From NCBI GenBank assembly GCA_964407495.1, contig CAYOVP010000009.1:1-52508 (forward strand): a DNA stretch of 52,508 bases, written 5' to 3'. This document shows positions 47,158-52,508 of the stretch, one piece after another (within the stretch, counting starts at the first letter, position 1; every line of letters starts with the position of its first letter). This stretch comes from JAJRZX01 sp964407495. Its GTDB lineage: Bacteria > Desulfobacterota > GWC2-55-46 > JADFVP01. A model generated the notes under the pieces. It ran no database searches. It had not been told where the DNA came from and saw only the letters and a list, made by a program, of their open reading frames with translations. Both the position numbers and the translations under genes were made by a program.

Positions 47158-48165
47158 CTACAACCCCCTCGATGCTATATACAGGACAAGGTCTATCATC
47201 CTCGACGAAAAACCCCACTCATTATCATACCAGGCAAGAACCTTTACCATGTTCTGGCCAATGACCTTGGTCGAGGGCGCGTCCACTATGGAAGAATGGG
47301 GATCAGCCCTGAAATCCACAGAGACGCAGGGCTCCTCGCAGTACCCGAGAATCCCCTTCATCTCTCCCATGGCCGCGGCCTTGAAGGCACTGTTGACATC
47401 CTCTACACTTACGTTTTTCTCAAGTTCCACAACAAGATCTACGAGCGAGACCGTTGGCACGGGCACCCTCACCGCAAGGCCGTCGAGTCTGCCCTTGAGA
47501 CGGGGCAAGACAAGGGCCACGGCGCGGGCGGCACCAGTTGACGTTGGAATGATGGAGAGACAGGCCGCACGTGCGCGCCTAAGGTCCTTGTGCGGAAGAT
47601 CCAGTATCTTCTGGTCATTTGTATAGGAGTGAACAGTGGTCATGAAACCTTTGACTATGCCGAACTTCTCATCAAGGACCTTGGCCACAGGGGCCAGACA
47701 GTTGGTGGTACAGGAGGCATTGGATATGACGGAATCCTTCTCAGGATCGTATTCTTCTTGGTTCACGCCCATGCAGACGGTTATGTCCTCATTGGTGCCG
47801 GGCGCCGATATTATTACCTTTTTCGCCCCTGCGCCAAGGTGAAGGGCAGCCTTCTCACGGCTCCTGAAGAGCCCGGTGCATTCCAGCACAATGTCCACGC
47901 CAAGGTCTTTCCATGGCAGTTTCGCAGGGTCGCGCTCGGCAAGCACACGTATAGGCCTGCCGTCCACCACGATGGAATCTCCCTCTACACCTACATCAGC
48001 GCTTATCCTCCCGAGCACAGAGTCGTACTTGAGAAGATGCGCCAGGGTAGCCGCCTCAGCAAGGTCGTTTATGGCCACAAACTCGATGTCCTTATTGCCC
48101 AGCGAGGCCCTCAAAACATTCCGCCCTATCCTGCCAAATCCGTTGATGGCAACACGTATCGCCAT
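47158..48165 (-). CDS. gap: Glyceraldehyde-3-phosphate dehydrogenase
   Basis: The 335-residue enzyme has the NAD fold start IRVAINGFGRIGRNVLRA and a VAINDLAEAATLAHLLKYDSVLG stretch typical of the NAD-type form. The active-site Cys is in SNASCTTNCLAPVAKVL. HSYTNDQKILDLPHKDLRRARAA and WYDNEWGFSSRMIDL are standard. It oxidises glyceraldehyde 3-phosphate to 1,3-bisphosphoglycerate in the cytoplasm. It is followed by pgk and tpiA on the same strand, and preceded by aroD beyond a 208-base space filled with two repeat copies. Confidence 0.97.
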   Translation of the reverse strand: MAIRVAINGFGRIGRNVLRASLGNKDIEFVAINDLAEAATLAHLLKYDSVLGRISADVGVEGDSIVVDGRPIRVLAERDPAKLPWKDLGVDIVLECTGLFRSREKAALHLGAGAKKVIISAPGTNEDITVCMGVNQEEYDPEKDSVISNASCTTNCLAPVAKVLDEKFGIVKGFMTTVHSYTNDQKILDLPHKDLRRARAACLSIIPTSTGAARAVALVLPRLKGRLDGLAVRVPVPTVSLVDLVVELEKNVSVEDVNSAFKAAAMGEMKGILGYCEEPCVSVDFRADPHSSIVDAPSTKVIGQNMVKVLAWYDNEWGFSSRMIDLVLYIASRGL

Positions 48166-48216
48166 ATAACCTCACCCTCCTTCAAATATTTAAAAGATTG
48201 TTGTCATCAAAAAACC

Positions 48217-48361
48217 CTTACTTTCTTTTGGAAAAAAGAAAGTAAGACAAAGAAAACCAGTTTGAGGTCCTCCATCCCGCTACTTGTTCAACGATCTGAG
48301 ACCAAAAGGCCCCCTGCCTCACCCTACATAACGAAAAAAAAAGTAAGACAAAGAAAACCAG
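48217..48361 (+). repeat. Two module A copies between aroD and gap
   Basis: Complete copy 48217-48260 (CTTACTTTCTTTT, GG, AAAAAAGAAAGTAAG, ACAAAGAAAACCAG). A second copy at 48332-48361 has only the right arm and tail (AAAAAAAAAGTAAG, ACAAAGAAAACCAG). They are about 70 bases apart in the same orientation. Confidence 0.82.
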
Positions 48362-48373
48362 TCAGGCCGGCGC

Positions 48374-49153
48374 CTATACCCTTACCTGCCCCCTTATACC
48401 ATATGACGCGAAGGCCTCTGCCAGTTCGGCTACAGACATCTGACCCGGTGCAGTACTCTTCGTAACCGAGCCATAAGTGGTAAGCGAACCGAGAAGGGGG
48501 AAGAACACACGGGATGCCTGTCCCAGGGGCCCCATGGCTATTACTATGAGAGGCCCTCTCTCCTCGACAAGGAGCCTGGTAAGCCGCCTGAGGTCTGCCC
48601 GCCTTCGCGCCGTGGCCGCTATCTTGACAATATCACCCTCGTGAGAGAGGGCCTGATGTATGATCTCTTCGAGTTTGACGGTAGAGGGTGTGGCGCGAAA
48701 ATCATGGTATGAAATTATCACGCCCACACCTGCCCTGCCTGCCTCGCCGATGATATCGCCAAAGAGAGAGGCCTTCCTCAACTCTATGTCGATATAGTCC
48801 ACATAGGGCATAAGTACCCTGAAAATTTGCCTTTTTTGCCGTGCTCCAATGGCGTTGAGGCCGCCTTCGCCCTTGTCCCTGCAGGTGAGTATGACGGGTA
48901 CCCCAGAAGACTCTTCATAGGACCGAAGCCTCTCGAAATCTCTCTGGAGGAGCCCGGGCTCCCTGCGCGCAAAACCATCAACCCTTATCTCAAGGGCGTC
49001 AGCCCCTGAGCCAAGGGCCCTTCTTATGGTTCGTCTGTCTATACGCTCCAGTATTACGGCGGTAATGGAAGGCGCCTGTTGGACGAGGGGGTCTGGTTTT
49101 GTCATCATCGAGCATCTGTTTGGGGGAGAGACGTTGGCGGTAGCACGAACCAC
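48374..49153 (-). CDS. aroD: 3-dehydroquinate dehydratase, type I
   Basis: The 259-residue class I enzyme makes 3-dehydroshikimate from 3-dehydroquinate through a Schiff base. Visible: SGADALEIRVDGF (substrate-binding Glu and Arg), PVILTCRDKGEGG, VDYIDIEL, IISYHDFRATP with the catalytic His, IVKIAATA with the Schiff-base Lys, and SVTKSTAPGQMSVAELAEAF at the end. Residues before about 25 are not conserved, so translation may start at a later ATG (residue 16 or 17). It heads the minus-strand run towards gap but is separated from it by repeats. Confidence 0.95.
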   Translation of the reverse strand: MVRATANVSPPNRCSMMTKPDPLVQQAPSITAVILERIDRRTIRRALGSGADALEIRVDGFARREPGLLQRDFERLRSYEESSGVPVILTCRDKGEGGLNAIGARQKRQIFRVLMPYVDYIDIELRKASLFGDIIGEAGRAGVGVIISYHDFRATPSTVKLEEIIHQALSHEGDIVKIAATARRRADLRRLTRLLVEERGPLIVIAMGPLGQASRVFFPLLGSLTTYGSVTKSTAPGQMSVAELAEAFASYGIRGQVRV

Positions 49154-49584
49154 TCATGCCCCTCTCTTGTATTGCCCAGCGTTGAGAAAACGCCTCAACC
49201 AACCCCCCCCTTGTCATTGGCCGGCATCAGATGGCCACTCCCAGCGGAGAGGGCCGGGAATGATGGTTGGACGCCCCTATCGACAAGATGCATAGAGGAT
49301 TTAGTTTGTCTTTTATTTTCAAGAAGTTGAACCCCGTGAGACGGGCGGGCCCAGGGGCCCTGCCAAGGACGCGGATCTCGTCCGGAGACCTCTATCTATG
49401 AATACTTAAATGCCGCCTAAAAGTCAAGACAAAAGCCTACAGAACATGATTGCTATGTGCTATAATATATGCCTTGGCGCTGATCGGGCCTTTCATGGTA
49501 GGATCATCTTGGAAAAAGAAGGAAAAAAACGACAAAAAAAGCCTTTTTTAATAAAAATTTTAACCCTTTTTTAATCTAAACAAG
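49154..49584. other. Intergenic region before the coiled-coil gene
   Basis: A divergent space of about 500 bases. The left part (49,154-49,400) is of mixed composition with CCAGGGGCCCTGCCAAGG-like GC palindromes; the right part is AT-rich with poly-A and poly-T stretches. I see no gene, no repeat module A and no RNA fold I can name. Confidence 0.5.
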
Positions 49585-49590
49585 TATAAT
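49585..49590 (+). promoter_or_regulatory. -10 element of the coiled-coil gene
   Basis: A perfect TATAAT in an AT-rich context, about 80 bases before the start codon. The only -35-like sequence is a weak TTAACC (49560-49565) 19 bases upstream. Confidence 0.45.
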
Positions 49591-49669
49591 ATAGACTCGT
49601 AGTATAAGGTAAAAGCGTAGAAGTGGGCACCTTGCCCGAAAAAGGCCTCTATTTTTTTAAGGAAACCTG

Positions 49670-52357
49670 ATGGGTGCGAGTCTCTTAGTAAGCATGTTTC
49701 TTGCCTTTTCCCTGTCCCTGAGTTGGTTCTCAGGTGACCAGGAGAAGGGTATGCTGGAGGAGACTCTCCAGGAGACGGTCGCCAAGCAACAGGCAATCAA
49801 CGAGGAGTACCGCCTCCTTACCGTCAAGATGCGTGACAAGGAGGCCAAGCGCAAGGAACTGGAGGCAAAACTCAAGAAAGAACTCAAGAAGCAACAGGAC
49901 CTCAGGCGCAGCCTTGCAATGGAAAAGAGAAGGCTCCGCCAGGCCGTTGAGAACGGACAGGCAATAGACCTTGATACCGAGCGCGAGAAGATCCGCCAGG
50001 AGGTCGAGGACAGGGCGAACAAGGAAATTGCCAAACTCGAACAGAAAATAGCCGCCATCGAGGCAGAGAAAAAACGCATCGAGGCCGAGGCGCGGAAAAA
50101 ACTCATGGCCCGGAAAGAACAGGACGCCGAGGCCTGGAGACAGGCCGAGAAGGCCAAGGCCCGCGCCCGCGAGGCCATGATAAAGTACAAGGCCCTCAAG
50201 ACAACGCTCAAGTCCCTGAAAGAGGCCAAGGAAAGGGCCGAGAACATACTGCGCATACAGGCCATGGCCAGAAAGAAGGCCGAGGAGGCCCTCGCAAAGG
50301 AAAAGGCCAACAGGGCGGCCCTGGAGGCGCGCTTAAAGGCCGTTGAAGAAGCCCTCAGGCTCACGGCGGCCCCTGGTGCGGACAAAAACGTAAAGAACGC
50401 TGCCGATGCCCTCGTCGCAGAGATGGAAAAGGCCAGGCAGATGCTTCGCAAGCAGATAAACGACGAGAACAAGGCCATCTCAAAACTTGAAAAAACGCCT
50501 GATATCACCGAGGAACTTGCAAAACTCGAGAAGGACGGCAAGGAAAAGGCGGCCCTGCAGGCAAACCTCGAGGAAAAGATCCAGAGAATAGAGGAACTCG
50601 AAAGAGAACTACGCCTCTCGAAGACGAGAGAGCAGGCGCTACGGGCCAACCTCGAAAAGAAAGCAACCACCACGGCGGAAAACGCCGCCAAGACCGTTGA
50701 CAACGACAAGATAGACGCCCTCAGGGCAAGGATTATGAGCCTTGAGGCCAAACTCCGCGATGTGGAGGAAAAGAAAAAGGCCTTTGCCGCAGAGGCCCGC
50801 GCCAAGATAGACGAACTTACGAAGAAGACCCGTCAGCTCGAGACCAGGAACATAGACAAGAACAAGGAGCAGAAGGGCGGGCCCCTTAAGGCCAACACCA
50901 TAAACCCCGAAGATAAAAACTATCCGCAGATTACCCCTACTCAGGGCCCCGGCGTCTCGCCCGTGCCCGTGGAGATGCAGACAAAACTCGAGAACAGGGA
51001 CCTACTCAGCCTCCAGGGACAGGTCTCCAACTATGTTGCTCAGAAGATGATCGACAGGAACATGGAACTCGAGGCAGAACTCCAGGAGACCCGTCTGCAA
51101 CTCGCAGAGGCACGCAACGCCTACAAGAACGCACGCTCCAAAGGGCTTGGACAATCCCCTGGTCTTGACGAGGTCAATACGGATACAAAGACTATAATAG
51201 CCCGGTATCGCAAGGCCGCAACCACCATCACGGCCCTCAACCAGCGCAACCTCGAACTCGAGGCCCAGGCAACGGAAAAGGAACGGGCCATAGCCGAGGC
51301 AGAGGCCGCCCGTTTCATCATAGCAAAACTCCAGGAACAGAACCTCCAACTCATGAAGAGGCTTCGTGAACTCGAGGCCGCACAGAAGGCCGAAAAATCC
51401 GTAAAGACCGCCTCCTCAGAACCAGCGGCGCCGAAGAAGAGCGCAGAGGCGGCCAGAGAAGACTCAAAAAAATCCTCACCCACGGATACGGCAGAGGCCG
51501 CGAAAACTACTGAGCCAGTTCCCGCTCACAAGAGTAGCAAGACCGCCAAAGATACGAAAGACGAGGCCCATAAGGCAATAGACGAGGCCAGGGCGGAAAA
51601 ACCCCTGAAGAAAAGGGCAGGAACAGCGGCTACTGATAATAAGGCCGAGGCAAAGGGAGCAGAGGAGAAGGCCCATCAAGAACACTCGGCCCGGCTCGGT
51701 ACACTTGAGCCCGTAACGCTGGACCTTGCAGACCTTATAAGACCAAAAAGGTACAAGTTGACCAATACACCACCCCTCCTTCTTGCGAGCCTTGAAGCCG
51801 TTCCGGGCATGGTTGCCAGACATGAAGAGAACGAGCCCACTGTAAACCGTGAACTCAGGGCAGAACGGGCCATGGCCATCCGGCAGGTGGTAAACCGTAT
51901 GGAAGACCTCAACAGGGCCCTCCATGAGGCCAGGAACCACCCCGGCCCTGAGAGATTGACCTTTGTCCAGGTACACGAGGAGATACGCAAACTCAGAAAG
52001 GCTATACTGCACAACGTGGAAAACAAGGTCTTCTCCTGGGAGGACATCGCCTCCTACCTCGAGAACAAAGGAGGAGACTTTGCCTTCTATCTCCTTAAAA
52101 AGAACGAGAGCCCCGAGGATGTCGCCGCCAGAAAAGACATACTCGGCAATGCCTCTCTCTGGCCGCTCCTCTACAGGTACAACCAGCAGGGTATCGCAAA
52201 GCCTGATATCTTCGAGACCCCTCACCTGCTCATTATATACAGAAACATCCCTGAGGCCGAAAAACAGGAGGCCTTGAATAAGGCGCACTCCCTCGGCCAG
52301 TGGAAAGACTGGCCAAAAGAGGCCCGCCGTGCCTGGTTAGAAGACTGGATCATCTGA
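49670..52357 (+). CDS. Large secreted or anchored coiled-coil protein with LysM-like end
   Basis: The protein has 895 residues. A hydrophobic N-terminus (LLVSMFLAFSLSLSWF, residues 5-20) is a signal peptide or anchor. Residues about 25-570 are nearly continuous coiled coil, rich in Lys, Glu, Ala and Arg, with breaks near 405-440 (a Pro/Asn/Thr segment). Residues about 580-680 are an Ala/Lys/Glu-rich low-complexity linker. The last 200 residues look globular and end with DILGNASLWPLLYRYNQQGIAKPDIFETPHLLIIYRNI, which resembles a diverged LysM peptidoglycan-binding module. A structural role in the envelope is plausible but unproven. AAGGAAA lies before the ATG. I do not recognise a named family. 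Confidence 0.75.
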   Translation: MGASLLVSMFLAFSLSLSWFSGDQEKGMLEETLQETVAKQQAINEEYRLLTVKMRDKEAKRKELEAKLKKELKKQQDLRRSLAMEKRRLRQAVENGQAIDLDTEREKIRQEVEDRANKEIAKLEQKIAAIEAEKKRIEAEARKKLMARKEQDAEAWRQAEKAKARAREAMIKYKALKTTLKSLKEAKERAENILRIQAMARKKAEEALAKEKANRAALEARLKAVEEALRLTAAPGADKNVKNAADALVAEMEKARQMLRKQINDENKAISKLEKTPDITEELAKLEKDGKEKAALQANLEEKIQRIEELERELRLSKTREQALRANLEKKATTTAENAAKTVDNDKIDALRARIMSLEAKLRDVEEKKKAFAAEARAKIDELTKKTRQLETRNIDKNKEQKGGPLKANTINPEDKNYPQITPTQGPGVSPVPVEMQTKLENRDLLSLQGQVSNYVAQKMIDRNMELEAELQETRLQLAEARNAYKNARSKGLGQSPGLDEVNTDTKTIIARYRKAATTITALNQRNLELEAQATEKERAIAEAEAARFIIAKLQEQNLQLMKRLRELEAAQKAEKSVKTASSEPAAPKKSAEAAREDSKKSSPTDTAEAAKTTEPVPAHKSSKTAKDTKDEAHKAIDEARAEKPLKKRAGTAATDNKAEAKGAEEKAHQEHSARLGTLEPVTLDLADLIRPKRYKLTNTPPLLLASLEAVPGMVARHEENEPTVNRELRAERAMAIRQVVNRMEDLNRALHEARNHPGPERLTFVQVHEEIRKLRKAILHNVENKVFSWEDIASYLENKGGDFAFYLLKKNESPEDVAARKDILGNASLWPLLYRYNQQGIAKPDIFETPHLLIIYRNIPEAEKQEALNKAHSLGQWKDWPKEARRAWLEDWII

Positions 52358-52382
52358 GGGGTAGAGAGGCAACCCGGTCAGC

Positions 52383-52508
52383 AGGGGCAGGGCACGTGGA
52401 GATTCACTAATGGGCAGGGGGGCCAGAGGGGGGCGAGGGGGGCGGAGGGGGGGACGGGAGGGGGCGGAGGTGGGGGGGCGGGGGCGGAGCCGGGGGCGGG
52501 GGGGGACG
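52383..52508. repeat. G-rich low-complexity tract at right window edge
   Basis: Runs of G interrupted by CGGA, CGAGG and CA, for example GGGGGGCGGAGGGGGGG. It mirrors the left edge of the window in composition and probably stopped the assembly. No gene is visible. Confidence 0.75.

Noticed and set aside
49657..50805. A 382-codon Ser/Phe/Ala-rich minus-strand frame
   Set aside because: It is the reverse of the Lys/Glu-rich coiled-coil gene; the odd composition is explained by that.

Overview
The window is a 52.5 kb scaffold piece from a diderm (Gram-negative) bacterium. LpxH, SecG, a LolA-like protein, YidC with a large periplasmic domain and a lipoprotein transporter component all point to two membranes. 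The heme genes (a CobA-HemD fusion, HemB, an AhbD-type radical SAM protein and a HemQ-like protein) suggest the siroheme-dependent route known from deltaproteobacterial and Nitrospirota-like lineages. I cannot place the organism more closely. A run of exactly 100 N, and G-rich low-complexity sequence at both window ends, indicate a draft or metagenome assembly.

Layout from left to right. 0.3-4.2 kb: the conserved rpmH-rnpA-yidD-yidC-mnmE cluster, without dnaA or khg/jag. 4.2-7.0 kb: a ZIP metal transporter and a cation/proton antiporter, convergent and bracketed by inverted copies of one repeat. 7.0-9.5 kb, minus strand: peptide deformylase, an ACT-domain protein and rarA. 9.7-11.5 kb: a second deformylase with fmt, separated by a MITE-like element. 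11.8-15.2 kb: two glycosyltransferases, a zinc-ribbon protein, and tRNA-Arg and tRNA-Ser. 15.4-21.9 kb: a complete peptide-type ABC importer with fused ATPases. 22.1-25.6 kb: a LolA-like/cupredoxin pair, a small zinc ribbon, then rtcB-archease. 25.8-30.8 kb: the heme cluster. 31.1-37.8 kb, minus strand: a tight operon of a Dabb protein, rnr, ubiB, ribF, aroE and lpxH. 37.9-41.2 kb: a possible structured RNA, tRNA-Leu(CAG), and a GT2-DUF2304-membrane glycosyltransferase set. 41.2-43.1 kb: an ANTAR response regulator, a spore-coat-U-like secreted protein and tRNA-Leu(GAG). 43.1-49.2 kb, minus strand: aroD-gap-pgk-tpiA-secG, interrupted by an AT-rich HNH endonuclease gene. 49.7-52.4 kb: a large secreted or anchored coiled-coil protein.

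The most distinctive signal is not a gene. A modular family of intergenic repeats occurs at more than a dozen sites. Its core is a hairpin with CTTTC/GAAAG arms, followed by the tail ACAAAGAAAACCAG. It is often joined to a CCAGCGGCCC/GGGCCGCTGG hairpin and to a GGGTAGAGC-AAGCGAAACCC block. The outer stem pairs change together between copies, so the folded structure appears to be conserved. Several copies lie inside operons, including the heme and peptide-transport operons.

Other notable points are a SecG with a long histone-like lysine-rich tail, a HemQ-like protein encoded next to an AhbD-like one behind a terminator-like hairpin, a Pho-box-like direct repeat before the spore-coat-U gene, and an assembly gap that looks false.
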